64,000 bases of DNA from Riptortus pedestris (taxonomy: Eukaryota > Arthropoda > Insecta > Hemiptera > Alydidae): positions 11,337,501-11,401,500 of the forward strand of contig CM032230.1 of NCBI GenBank assembly GCA_019009955.1, in the 5' to 3' direction. Of this stretch, positions 1-31,954 are shown one piece after another. Within the stretch, counting starts at the first letter, position 1. The number at the start of each line of letters is the position of its first letter. The position numbers and the translations under genes were made by a program. The notes below the pieces were generated by a model that worked only from the letters and a program-made list of their open reading frames with translations, did no database searches and was not told where the DNA came from.

Positions 1-2
1 AT

Positions 3-20439
<20,437 letters not shown>

Positions 20440-23400
20440 TCGTATTATCGTTCCCGCCTCTACTTGCTTTCATTTTCACTCGCAAACTAGTCACTGTGCC
20501 ATTAGAAGCTTCGATGCAGGCATTTATTTTTGTTTTTTTAGTTGTAAGTAAGTAAGCTAATATGAACCGCTAGTGGTTGTGTAATTTATTGTGCAATCTT
20601 TGTTGTTATTCTTTTCTTTTTAAATATACATATAGATTATTTAGATGCAAATTAGATTTTGTAGTTTTTCAATTGTTTATATTCGATGTTTTTGAATGTG
20701 TTTTTTGTTTTGTTTATTTTTCTATATAATTATTTTCTACAAAGCTGAAAGCTTTTTGTTTGTTTTGCCTTCTCACCTGTTCCGTTAACAGTAAACAGCA
20801 CTGTTTTAGCATCTTTTAATGCGATTTTCCCTTTATTAACGTCTATATAGTGTAACCAGTATTCGAGCGCAGCTTTTTAAGCCACAGGTAGCCATTTTAC
20901 TTCAATTATAATAGCTAAATTTAAGTCGTAACTGAATTAATTGATTTCAAATGAATCATTGATGATGTGTTAGATAGACATATTATATATGCATATATAT
21001 TCATGTAGGAAATCATTTGTAATAGAAATATTGTCAAATTATCATCTAGGATTTAGGACAAATTAATAGGAGTCTTGTAATAAATATACAGCTTATTAAA
21101 ATTGTTATAGAATGAATTAAAATACTGTTCGATCATTTATTTACTTAATAAATATATTCCTTAATTAATTTATTTTAATAGATATCGAAGTTAGGAAATA
21201 TTAGAGATTTGGTATACTAAAATTTATAGCAAAATAAATTTTAATAGTTTTTATATAATTTAGTAAGAAATATTTGATCAGAGTCTGAACATGCCTAGCA
21301 TAATAATATATTATTAGAATTACTATTGTTATTGGATTATCAGGAATATTCTTTACACACTCAGATGTATTTTATCCTCATTCTTATTATGATTTTCAGT
21401 GACTTATATGTTTCTATTCTCTCTTTAAATAATTGATAGATCATTTATTGACCATTAGGCAATTCTATTGAGGGATCAAATCATTTATGACTCATTAGAT
21501 TCATCTGCTTAGCAACTCAATAGAAGAATTAGTAAATTGTCTAATGACAACTCTGATAGTTAACCACCTGTTTTCTTGATGTCTGTTTTGATGCAGTCAA
21601 TCAATTGTTTTCGCTGGTGGAGTTAGCATTGGATTTTGAAGTTTACACTTTGCTCTGGATCAATGTTGAAAACCACACTATTTTATATTACTTGTACACA
21701 GAGTTGTAACCTATTTTCAAGGTTATCTGTTGACTTACTCATATTCTCTGTCATCCTAGTAAAGAGACAAATTGTAAGAGTAATTACTTAAGGAGGATAT
21801 TTAGCCGTTTTTTTATTCGATATTCCTGGATATATGATTGGTATTGGCTAATTGAAGTCAAGGATCCCACTAGCGAACTTCATTTTGAATATTCTTTGGT
21901 AGTGTTTATCGGCTAAGGAATGTCGGAGGATCTGGTTCAGATTTGTTCTTATATGGAAACAACACAAATTAGTGATTTCTTTTCTTTTCTTTTTTTTTCA
22001 TCAGTGTACAGTAAATCCAAGATGGTTGTCTGTCAATTCTTAACTGATGAAGACTATCATGAAGACAAAATTGAAACACCATAACAAAGTTTCTCACTCA
22101 TCTCTGCTTTGAATTTGTTTATACCCAATAATTCTTCGCTTATATTAGTGTAAACGATATTTACAATTTTGTGCTCGTGCCTGATACTCCTTCCACATTG
22201 GAGTTGTGGTACTTTTGTTCCTTCGGTTGTGTTACCTATAAGAGTCATAATGAAACTCAAATATACAAAAGTTAACCTAGTTATTGGTTATAATAGCACA
22301 ATAGGGAACCTGGTTTTTATCGTTCTAGCATTTTAAGCAAATTTTGAGCCTTCTTCAGGGCTTGGAGGTGATGAGGAAGTAAGATCTCGTATTACAGAAA
22401 TGGGAGATGTGTTTCTGAACCACAAATGTAAAATCAAGCATGTGCCAAAAAATTCAAAAGCTTGTTTTTGAAATATAGATAAATAATTAGTGGCTTTCTT
22501 ATTAATGTTGATCTCGTTTTAGATGGTATAAAACTATGCCAGTATACTTAGCTTTTAGGCTTTCTGAATTCTTATTAGCTTATATAATGCTCGTAGGATT
22601 TATCATTACTGTTTTGTGCTCCTCTTATATTTCACCTTAAAACCTCATAGCCTCCGATGTTTGTTAATAATTAATCTGTTACACATATAATGAGCTTATT
22701 ATTTACTAAGAACTATTAAAAAAACATTCTAATTAATCGCCTTAGGATGGGAAAGGTGAAGAATTATATAAATTACAAACGTTTAAAAATGTCCTAATTC
22801 CCTGGGCTCCCATGTTATACTCCTCCTTCATGATTTTTGTATTTCAAAAACAATATGCTTTGAAGACAAATGTTGAGAAATTCCTGATAATGCAGCATTC
22901 AATGGTAGAAAAGGAAAGATTGATAGTTAAGAAGGGCTTGTTGACTCTGATCTACAAATTGTAATCACTCAATTAATTAGGCCGTTCATAAGAAAACACT
23001 CACATGCATCCTTTCTTAAGTCTTTATGGAAAGACTTTAAAAACTATATAAAAATTTTTGTCATCAATAACTTATTTTTAAGGATGCTCAGAATACTAAA
23101 GTTAATAATTTTGAAGATTGTTGGTTTATAGCAAATTAAGGAATTTATTTGCGTGCTAACTGTTTCAGAAATCTTTGAATACCACAAGATTAGGGGAAAA
23201 AGTCTATTAAACTGTGATGGACACTTTTATTATTTTTAAAATTATATAGAAAACATTTAAAAGGAAAATTTTTAAATTAGCAGGAAAAACTAACAGTTTT
23301 GATAAATACAAAATTTATCCCCTCCACTGATAACAACTATTCAAAGGAAAAATTATTGTTTATTTTAATACTTGACAATATCTCATATTGATATCACTTT

Positions 23401-25370
23401 CATTTTATTACTTTTGATATCACTTTCATTTTATATATATTCAACCTTTGAGTTTCAAAATTATTAATTAATCTTCGAAAATTCAGGATTCCATTAAAAT
23501 ATGCTATTGTATTAAAGGATATTGGTTCTGGTGTTAGATTTTTAAATGGATGAACTGCCAGATGGTTATTTCCTGCATTAATATTTATTAATCCTATTTT
23601 AAGTTCAGTCTAGAATTGTAAATCCTGGAACTGTTGAGTTCTTTTATGTTACTGCTCTTTTCAGATGTTAAAATTCTAGAGAAATTTATTAGAGAAGGAT
23701 GTTTGCCTCTTGGAATGAACATCATTATCTAATTTTTGCCTATTTAATTGAGTGATAAAAATGAATGTTAGTTCACTTATCTACAATGGACATTCTAGTA
23801 TAATTGATATTTATTTAAATTATAACATTGCCAAGTTCCTTTAAATTTTCTAGAGGCTGCCTCGAATGAGCTAAAATAATTAATTAATCGGTTAGCTTTG
23901 TCACGAGCTGTATCCGTCATCAATGCTAGTCATTCCTCACATTCCCGTCAGCTGACAATCCAATACGTGTCATGTGATCTCCTTGTGATTTATAAGTTTT
24001 TTTTTTTTTTTTTTGGTAGTTTATGGAAGGATGTCTGCGTAAGACTGGGTTTTGTTCGTCTGAAGCTGGACATTAACATATGTTGGTTTGCTTTTGGTAA
24101 TCGCTAAACGGATCCGTGCTCTTTGTTAAGTTGTAACGGGGAAATATGATTGGGGCTTTTATTTAGTTAACTTGTTCCACCCGCATTTACTGCATTTAAT
24201 GTTGTAATTAATGAGTACTTATTATTTATTTATGTACATAAATTATTAAAGTTTATTTATATCGTCCTCGTGAAAGCTTTCGTATGTTTTCCATTGTGAA
24301 AAGAATTATTTTTCATATATATTGTTGAGGTGTAAAAATTGTATAAGACTATTAATAATATATGTCGATTCTTAAACATTAAGTAGCTGTTTATTTATGA
24401 GTGTAAATTAAGAATATTTTCGCTCTCTTTTTTGTGGGCATGCAATATTTAACATTGTATTATGTATAGACTTGTTGATATATCTATGAATTTTATACAT
24501 TTAATACCTTAATGAAAATGTACTGAATGCAATTTTAATGGAAAAAGAAAAAAAAAAAAAACCTTCTCTATGTTTGATTCAAAACGTTAGTCTGACAAGT
24601 TACCCACCCATGTTTGTATTGTTTCTTTTTGCCAGTTCAATTTTATTGTGTTAGATTTAAATTTTCTTCTTTTTTTTTTTTTATAAACATAAGTTTTGAT
24701 ATTGTATTATTTGCTGATATAAAGATGGATTAACAGGTTTTTGAAATTCTGTCTAATGTAAGTGTTGTGCTAAAATATATCATTTAAAATGAGATGTATT
24801 TTGTTTCTCCTTCCTTTATTTCTTAACCCTTTAAAGGTGCAGGCTCTATCATATCCTCTGGCTCATATGTGGGCAACCACCACAAGACATTTTGAAAAAC
24901 CCAATTAAACAAAAATATTACACTTACTCCGAATGAGGAAGATGAGGAGAGATTTGTGTGTTTGGCCGTACTTATAAATGCGAACAGTTATTTTCAATGA
25001 TGAAAGTTAATAAATCAAAACATCAATAAATTAAGAATTTTTAATGTAAATATTCAATTTTTTTGAATAATTCGTAGTTTATGTACATTTCTAATAATAG
25101 TCAAAACCAAGAAAAAATTAACATTATTTTTATGGTTATTTCAACAACAAATGAACACGAAGAAATTTAATGTATGCCATCTTTTGTTTTGAGTTAGTGA
25201 AATGATGGCATTAACATCAATTAATAAAAAATGTCTTTATTATTATTGTCTACTAGGTAAGAAACAGGCAATTGTAAATATGTAAATTGCATTTCTTTAA
25301 TTCTTTTAATTTAAATTAATTAATTCATGATTTATTGATGAAATCTTTGAAATTATTTGCCAGAGTGTTC
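20440..25370 (+). other. 3'UTR and intergenic AT-rich DNA
   Basis: Follows the BTBD8-like stop. The 3'UTR probably occupies its first part: AATAAA-type signals occur, e.g. near 21080, but none can be chosen confidently. No exon or gene is recognised. A short fold-back lies near 21450-21550. Two inverted blocks at about 22040-22080 and 22310-22375 resemble the GAAGAAGG/GATGAAGAC tails of Penelope-like elements. Confidence 0.55.
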
Positions 25371-25394
25371 ACCACTTCAATATTACCGCTACAG

Positions 25395-25432
25395 CGTTAA
25401 CAGACAAACATATATATATATATATATATATC

Positions 25433-25497
<65 letters not shown>
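25395..25497 (+). repeat. AT microsatellite
   Basis: Long (AT)n tract with a few interruptions. Its left flank ACCGCTACAGCGTTAACAGAC is family A-like and its right flank is family B. Confidence 0.9.
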
Positions 25498-25501
<4 letters not shown>

Positions 25502-26763
25502 GTAACCTCTGTCTGTACATTGATTTTTTTCGCGAAATTTCACGATAACTTTTCGTTTCACATGTCATAGACACCATAACTGCATTTTGTTTCTTTCGTG
25601 TGTGTTTGTTTGTTTGTTACCTTTTCACGCATAAACGGCTGAACCGAATTTTATGAAACTTGGTATGTATATTACTGCTAACCCAACTTAAACTTTAGGC
25701 TATATAAAATTCTCTGAGATGAACAGGAGTGGGGGTTATAAGGGAGGCCTAAAGTTAAAAATAGCGATATTTCGTTTCCTATTGCTTTTTCGGCAAGTAT
25801 GAACATAACAAAAGTTGTTTATTTTGTTATTTAGAGTAACTTTTGTTATATATACTTTTGTCGTATTCCGAAGTACAAATGCGTTATACGCCAAACATTA
25901 TAGCGGGAGTCAACGATTTTATTTGGCACGAAAGACTCAACGGAACTAAATAAAACTCGGTATGTGTATTAGCACTAACACCTTCATTATAATAAGCCAT
26001 ACCAACTTTTCTAGGGACGGGCAGAAGTGGGGGTTGTAAGGAAGGCCTGAAATGAAAATTGATGATATTTCGTTTCCTATTGGGGTTTTGCAAATATGCA
26101 CATATCAAAAGTGGTTTATTTTGTTATTTAGAGAAAGTTTTGTTATATACACTATCATCAAATACTGAACTATAAAGGTGTTATACGCTAAAAATTATAG
26201 GGGGAGTCAACAATTTTATATGACACAAAAGACTCACCGAACTAAATAAAACACTCGGTATGTGTATTAGCACTAACGCCTTCCTTATAATAAGCCATAC
26301 TAACATTTCTAGGGACGGGCAGGAGTGGGGGTTATAAGGGAGGCCTGAAATTAATAATAGTGGTATTTCGTTTCTTATTGTCGTTTCGGCAAATATGCAC
26401 ATAACAAAAGTTGTTAATTTTGTTATTTAGAGAAATTTGTTGAACAATTCTTTTCAATATAAACTACCAGGTACCTCGCCTGGAAAAAACAATTCAAAAT
26501 GTATGTTAATATTTTGTCCTTAATAATTCAAATCTATGCATAATGCACAGGAAACGGGAAATATGACAATATGGAGGACAGTGAAGTCTTACATAAAAAG
26601 TTAATTTTATTATAAACAAATCCACAAAAACGACGGGTATTAACCCTAAACACTGGGACGGGTAAATGTCGAAATATAATGCGAAGTAAAGCTTTGCCAA
26701 AAAAAATACCATCACTATTCAGCCTCAAATGAATTCCCAGGCGAAGCCGGGTATCTGAGCTAG
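25496..26763 (+). mobile_element. Family B non-autonomous Helitron-like element
   Basis: About 1.27 kb. The 3' end reads CCCAGGCGAAGCCGGG (a GC hairpin), then TATCTGAG and terminal CTAG followed by T. A hairpin about 10 nt before CTRR with a T after it is the Helitron 3' signature. The body holds three diverged repeats of a roughly 300-bp module (ending TGGGGGTTrTAAGGrAGGCC and CACATAACAAAAGT), so the element is internally repetitive. No transposase is encoded. Confidence 0.75.

Positions 26764-26831
<68 letters not shown>
26764..26831 (+). repeat. AT microsatellite
   Basis: Pure (AT)n run between the family B 3' end and unassigned DNA preceding the gypsy remnant. Confidence 0.95.
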
Positions 26832-26833
<2 letters not shown>

Positions 26834-27245
26834 TTCACGAGTGTAATATTAAATTTTTTCTGTAATCGTGTAATACATGATCAGATCTAACCAGAATATG
26901 AACAAAATTAGGAGGTTGTGAAGATTATCGTATGTTGTTGGTAGGTTATAAGCATGGTTGTGAAAGGTTATAAGTATAGTTATAAAACAACTAGTGATGA
27001 TTGTGAAGTAGTGCAGTTATAAACAAGTGCAGGTTATAAACAAGTAAGGTAATTATTATTATATTTAAATTTTAAAATATATTGATTATTTCCACCAATA
27101 ATTCATTCACATTTCAATTTATTTTGTTAAAATAAATTCTTAAAATGTTAAGAAACATTTAAAAGCATTTAATTTCCAACTTCAAATTATTTTTTAATTT
27201 ATACTTATTACTAATTAAGAAGGCAATTCACTTTCTTCACTTGTG
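26832..27245 (+). other. Unassigned stretch 5' of the gypsy remnant
   Basis: AT-rich with short reiterated motifs (GGTTATAAGCA, GTTATAAACAAGT). Not matched to any other repeat in the window and without a convincing frame. Confidence 0.4.
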
Positions 27246-27590
27246 AAGAGAGAGAGAGAGAGAGTCGTGTATTTGGAAAGTGTGACGTAGATCAAAGAAA
27301 CCGACAGAAAGTTCTAGCCCCTTATAGACTCGTCCAGCCTAGCGTCGAAGGAACCAGACAATTCCCCTTTGATGTATGCCGACAACCTATATAAGAACAG
27401 CGAGCCGCGATCGAGTCAGTTTTATGCTCAGCGATCTTGATGGTCACATCAGTGCTACAGTGCGACTTGTGCAGTGCGGTATAGTGTTTTTAGAAGAAGA
27501 ACAGTGTTGTTCCGTGACTGTAAGTAACAGTTTAGTGCCGTGTTTAAGACAGTGCAGTGCCGCGAAGTAAAGGACAGTGCAGTGCCGTCT
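27246..27590 (+). repeat. Truncated 5' LTR of the gypsy element
   Basis: Similar to 29940-30300 from the GAGAGA tract through TGGAAAGTGTGACGTAGATC and TTATAGACTCGTCCAG to CAGTGCCGTCTT. It differs by scattered substitutions and indels, so the copies have diverged since insertion. Confidence 0.85.
27385..27425 (+). promoter_or_regulatory. LTR core promoter (TATA plus initiator-like)
   Basis: CCTATATAAG, then TCAGTTTTA about 25 bp downstream, matches the TATA-to-initiator spacing of gypsy LTRs. The 3' LTR has the same TATA at 30073-30080 but a changed initiator-like site (GCAGTTTTA). Confidence 0.55.
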
Positions 27591-27596
27591 TTCCGT

Positions 27597-29894
27597 GAAG
27601 TTGAATTGCCATTTGGGCTTTGCAAAGCCCCAGCTACTTTTGAGCGTTTAATGGAACGTGTGATAAAGGGTCTCAATTGGAAGACATGCTTGGTGTATCT
27701 AGACGATATAATCGTTATGGGGAAGACTTTTGAAGAACATCTTAAAAACCTGGATGAAGTATTTAGTTGCATAACAGCAGCTGGGCTGAAGTTAAGCATA
27801 AAAAAATGTGCTGTTTCAGAAAGAGGTCAAATACTTGGGGCATCGGGTAACAGCAGAGGGCATCTCCATTGACGAGGACAAAATACGGGCAGTAAAGGAC
27901 TGGCCTCGACCACGAAATCTTCACGAGCTGCGTAGCTTCCTGGGGCTTTGCACATACTACAGGAAATTCGTGCCAAACTTTGCTCAGCTAACTGCCAGCT
28001 TGCACGAGCTAACCAAAAAGTCGCAACCGTACCACTGGAGTGAGGCAGTGGAAGATGCGTTCCAGATGCTCAAGGAACTCTTGTGCACAGCACCTGTCCT
28101 TGATTATCCAATCACTGGACAGAAGTTCATAATTGATACGGACGCCAGTGGCTATGGAATAGGAGGAGTGCTTTCTCAAGTAGTTGATGGGGCAGAAAGA
28201 GTCATTGGCTACTTCAGCAGGGTACTCTCCAAGCCCGAAAGAAATTATTGTGTTACCCGACGGGAGCTTCTGGCAGTGTTAGAGTGCGTCAAGCATTACC
28301 ACAAATACTTGTATGGTCAACACTTCACCTTAAGAACAGACCACTCCGCACTACGTTGGCTGCTGCAGTTCAAGAACCCAGAGGGTCAGCTTGCACGATG
28401 GATTGAGCGTCTGCAGAGCTATGACTTCAGCATTGAGCATCGAAAAGGGAGGAAACACAATAACGCTGATGCCCTTTCAAGACGGCCTTGTAACATAGAA
28501 TGCAAACATTTTACTAAAGCCGAGAAAGAGGAAAGCGTGATTGATGTGCGACTTACTCGTATTGGCTCAGACGAGGACTGGTCGAAGGCTCAGAAAGATG
28601 ACCCGATTCTGGCGAAGATTATATCGGCTAAGGAATGCAACAGAAGACCGACCCGTAAAGAGACATCAGCTGAAAGCCCACTTGCGAAATCATACTGGGT
28701 CCAGTGGAATAGCCTAAAACTGGTTGCGGGCTGCTTATATCGGTCTTGGGAGAGTACAGATGGCAAAACCACAACCTACCTTATTGTCGTGCTCACTTCC
28801 AAGATAAATGAGGTATTGAAGCAGTTCCATAATGGTCCCAGCGGCGGCCATCTGGGCATTACAAAAACCATGGAAAAGATAAAACAACGATTTTACTGGG
28901 TGGGATGTCAGCAATCTGTAACCGATTGGATAGCTAATTGCGAGCAGTGCATTGCAGCCAAGGGTCCAACGAGAAGAAGTCGTGGCAAACTTCAGCTGTA
29001 CAACGCAGGTGCCCCTTTCGAGCGGATAGCCATCGATGTTGCTGGTCCATTCCCTGTCAGTGAGGCTGGAAACCGGTATGTCCTAGTTGTAATGGACTAT
29101 TTCAGTAAATGGCCCGAAGTGTATGCCATTCCAAACCAGGAGTCCAAAACGGTTGTAAATGCGTTTGTAAATAATTGGGTGTGCCGATGCGGGGCTCCAA
29201 TAGAACTCCATTCTGATCAGGGGCGAAATTTCGAATCGGCCATATTCAAGGAAATGTGTGAATTGTATGGCATCATAAAGACAAGAACGACACTGCTTCA
29301 TCCACAATCTGATGGCATGGTCGAAAGATTTAATCGGACACTGGAGGAATATCTCAGAAAAGTGGTTAGCACACACCAAAGGGATTGGGATGTTCACATA
29401 CCAAAATTACTACTGGCTTACCGGTCGGCCGTCCATGATTCCACCTCACGTACTCCGGCGAAAATCTTATTTGGAGCAGAATTAAGACTACCAGCGGATT
29501 TGGAATTTGGAGCCAAACCTGGACCGTCCTGCGAAGACAATGGAAATACTCTTCAGGCACAGGAAGACCTGCATGAGCTCCATGAGTTTGTACGCAACCG
29601 TATTAAAATGACAGGTGATAAGATGAAAGCCATGTATGATCGAGCAGCGAATACGGAGGGATTCACTGAAGGGCAAATGGTTCTACTATTCAACCCACAA
29701 CGAAAGAAAGGACTATCCCTAAATTGCAAACGCACTGGGAGGGACCTTACAAGGTGATCAAGAGATTGAACGACGTTGTCTACCGGATACAGAGATACCA
29801 CAATCCTAGGTCTAAAATGAAAGTGGTACACCTAGAGCGACTAGCCAAGTATGGCAACGGCGATATTGAGCCTATTCGGGACGAAAAGGCTTAA
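27597..29894 (+). pseudogene. pol: Gypsy pol remnant: RT (part), RNase H, integrase
   Basis: Starts within reverse transcriptase (LPFGLCKAPATF and the YLDDIIV catalytic box). A frame change near 27820-27835 leads to the long frame 27808-29757. That frame has RNase H motifs (IDTDASGYGIGG, TDHSALRWLL, NADALSRRP), an integrase zinc-binding HHCC (CEQC), the catalytic Asp-Asp-Glu triad (IDVAGPF, HSDQGRNF, DGMVERFNR) and the start of the C-terminal domain. A second frame change near 29730 leads to WEGPYKV and the stop at 29894. The enzyme core residues are present, but the protein is broken twice and lacks the RT N-terminus. Confidence 0.92.
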
Positions 29895-29905
29895 GTGGGC
29901 GGCAG

Positions 29906-30537
29906 TGTTGCGAAAATTAAATACATGAATAATCCTTGAGAGAGAGAGAGTCGCGTGTTTGGAAAGTGTGACGTAGATCAAAGAAACCGACAGAAAGTTC
30001 TAGCCCCTTATAGACTCGTCCAGCCAGACGTCGAGGGGTCCACACAATTCCCCTTTGATGTATGCCGACAACCTATATAAGAACAGCGAACCGCGATCGA
30101 CGCAGTTTTATTCTCACCTGTCTTGATGTTCACATCAGTGCTACAGTGCGACTTAGTGCAGTGCGGTAAAGTGTTTTTATAAGAAGAACAGTGTTGTGCC
30201 GTGACTGTAAGTAACAGTTGAATGCCGTGTTTAAGACAGTGCAGTGCCGCGAAGTAAAGGACAGTGAAGTGCCGCGAAGTCAAGGACAGTGCAGTGCCGT
30301 CTTGTTGTGAATTTCAGTGACCGTGAGTGAATTGTTGGACTGTGTAATCTGAAGAACATTGACGCTATCAGTGTATACTGTGAGTAGTAATTAAGAATAA
30401 TTACCAAGTGTATTGTGCATTGTGAAATAAATTGTGCAGTGATAAAAACTGTGAAACTTGCGAGTATTTAATTTTGCAATCCAAAAGAACTCTTATTAAA
30501 AACGTTTATTACTGGTTTTGGTAATAAAAACGTAACA
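29906..30537 (+). repeat. Complete 3' LTR of the gypsy element
   Basis: Begins TGTTGCG and ends CGTAACA, an imperfect inverted terminal repeat with the TG..CA form. A purine-rich AAGTGGGCGGCAG tract lies just before it as likely polypurine tract. Contains TATATAAG (30073) and reiterated GACAGTGCAGTGCCG blocks. 632 bp. Confidence 0.82.
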
Positions 30538-30542
30538 ATATT

Positions 30543-30834
30543 TTTGTCTGTTAACGCTCTAGCGGTCGCAATATTTGTTTGATCGTTACGAAATTCGATA
30601 TTTAACCGTTTTATGTAAAAAGACAGATCAAGTTCGTTAATGGCTGAACTCGGACAAGAGGGAGGAGATTTAGAGAGGGGAATTTTCGAAAATTGAAAAT
30701 ATCTCCGTTATTATGCATCGGATCGAAAAATTGTATAGAACCAATCTTATTGCAAATTAAATTTACTATAAATATTGTTATATACATTTATTCTCTGTCT
30801 TGAATATTAACCGAGATATTTGCATTAGCAGATT
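30543..30834 (-). mobile_element. Family A partial copy, tandem with the next
   Basis: Minus-oriented. It runs from the TCTGTTAACGCTCTAGCGGTC block to the ATATTTGCATT boundary and abuts the 3' end of the next copy. Read on the minus strand, the next copy's TGCTAAT end is followed by GCAAATATCTCGG: the same type of head-to-tail junction as at 13258. Confidence 0.75.
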
Positions 30835-30971
30835 TCCCTTAAGGGAAATCAGCTATTGAGGTTGTACTCATGACGGAATTTTCGACATTTTTCTTCAAAT
30901 GTCCATCGATCCTACCTAGTAGATGACGAAAATGAGGTCCGTTCAAAACTGTATATATATATATATATATA

Positions 30972-31901
30972 CGTAGGTGAATCAAATATAAACGAGACTT
31001 TTTTTTTTTTTAATTTTAAACGCAAAAAATAATATAGCTTATTTTTCTACATAATCCCCTGACTTGGAAACACATTTTTCCCAGCGGATAAGTAGCTTTC
31101 CAATTCCTTCCATGTAGAAAGATCCAGGTCGTGTCTGCAGCCAATTGCGCACATAGGCTTCAACCTCACCATCACTGTCGAATCTTTGGCCTCCTAAAGC
31201 TTCCTTGAGAGGGCCAAACACATGAAAGTCACAGGGTGACAGGTCTGGACTGTAAGGAGGGTGTTCCAGTGTCTCCCACCCCAGTTGCTCCAATTTTTCC
31301 CTTGTCATGGCTGCTGTATGGGGGCGAGCATTGTCATGAAGAAGAACCACTTCTCTGATCGGTAGGTCTCGTCTTTTGCGGCGATATGGAAGTCGGACGT
31401 CACTGAAAATGTCGCAGTAGTAGGCTGCATTAATTGTCCTGCGCTCATGCAAAAAATTGAGGTACAGCAAACCACGCTGGTAAAAAAAAACGGTAGCCAA
31501 AACCTTGCTTGCTGACAATCGTGACTTGGCTTTCACTGGTCCAGGTTCTCCTTGTTTTCTCCACTCCATACTCGCTTGTTTAGACTCTGGGGTGTAGTGG
31601 TGCACCCAAGTTCTGGCTCGCGAAAGTGTCTTTTCCCCGAACTGTGCAGTCAATCTCCTCAAGATTTCGGCCGGTTTTACGCCTTCTGCGGCGAGATACT
31701 TAATTACGACACGTTGCGCAGTCGTGGGGGTACCTCTTCTTCCGACATCGTCACTGTGGACACCGAGACGATCGAGGTGGCGAGATCACGTGCTTCCCCT
31801 ACTCCTGACTAACCTACCCAACAACAAAAAAGGCGGGAACGATCTCCCACCACTACTGTGCCCGAAAGGCGAAAAGTCTCGTTTATATTTGATTCACCCC
31901 C

Positions 31902-31904
<3 letters not shown>
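30972..31904 (-). mobile_element. Mariner transposon, internally deleted, in the AT repeat of family A
   Basis: Terminal inverted repeats of about 30 bp share GGTGAATCAAATATAAACGA on the left and its complement on the right (31874-31900), flanked by TA. Length about 933 bp, against roughly 1.3 kb for intact mariners. The flanks on both sides are the two halves of one family A element, so mariner jumped into its microsatellite. Confidence 0.9.
31039..31740 (-). pseudogene. Mariner transposase with internal deletion
   Basis: Minus-strand frame, open upstream of the listed start at 31662: QRVVIKYLAAEGVKPAEI and RRLTAQFGEKTLSRAR (N-terminal helix-turn-helix) jump directly to TWVHHYTPESKQ. About 100 residues, including the first catalytic Asp (GDET motif), are deleted near 31611. 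The second and third catalytic Asp (HDNARPHTA, SPDLSPCDF) remain. The stop is in 31039-31041. It cannot be an active enzyme, but the TIRs could be mobilised in trans. Confidence 0.9.

Positions 31905-31951
<47 letters not shown>
31905..31951 (+). repeat. AT microsatellite (right half)
   Basis: (AT)n right of mariner; the left half is 30953-30970. Together they form the central microsatellite of the family A element. Confidence 0.9.

Positions 31952-31954
<3 letters not shown>

Larger units (their letters stand above)
27246..30537 (+). mobile_element. Ty3/gypsy LTR retrotransposon, internally deleted
   Basis: A truncated 5' LTR (27246-27590) is fused straight to the middle of pol. Gag, protease and the N-terminal half of reverse transcriptase are absent. 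The pol remnant runs to 29894 and is followed by a complete 3' LTR (29906-30537). The 5' LTR lacks about the first 40 bp and everything after the CAGTGCCGTCTT block. The 3' flank is a family A element. Two frameshifts make it non-functional. Confidence 0.9.

Noticed and set aside
25389..25577. Ile-Tyr repeat ORF (also at 31883, 41015, 43124)
   Set aside because: Translation of AT microsatellites; no biological protein.
29083..29831. Minus-strand ORFs over the gypsy pol region
   Set aside because: Shadows of the integrase frame on the opposite strand.
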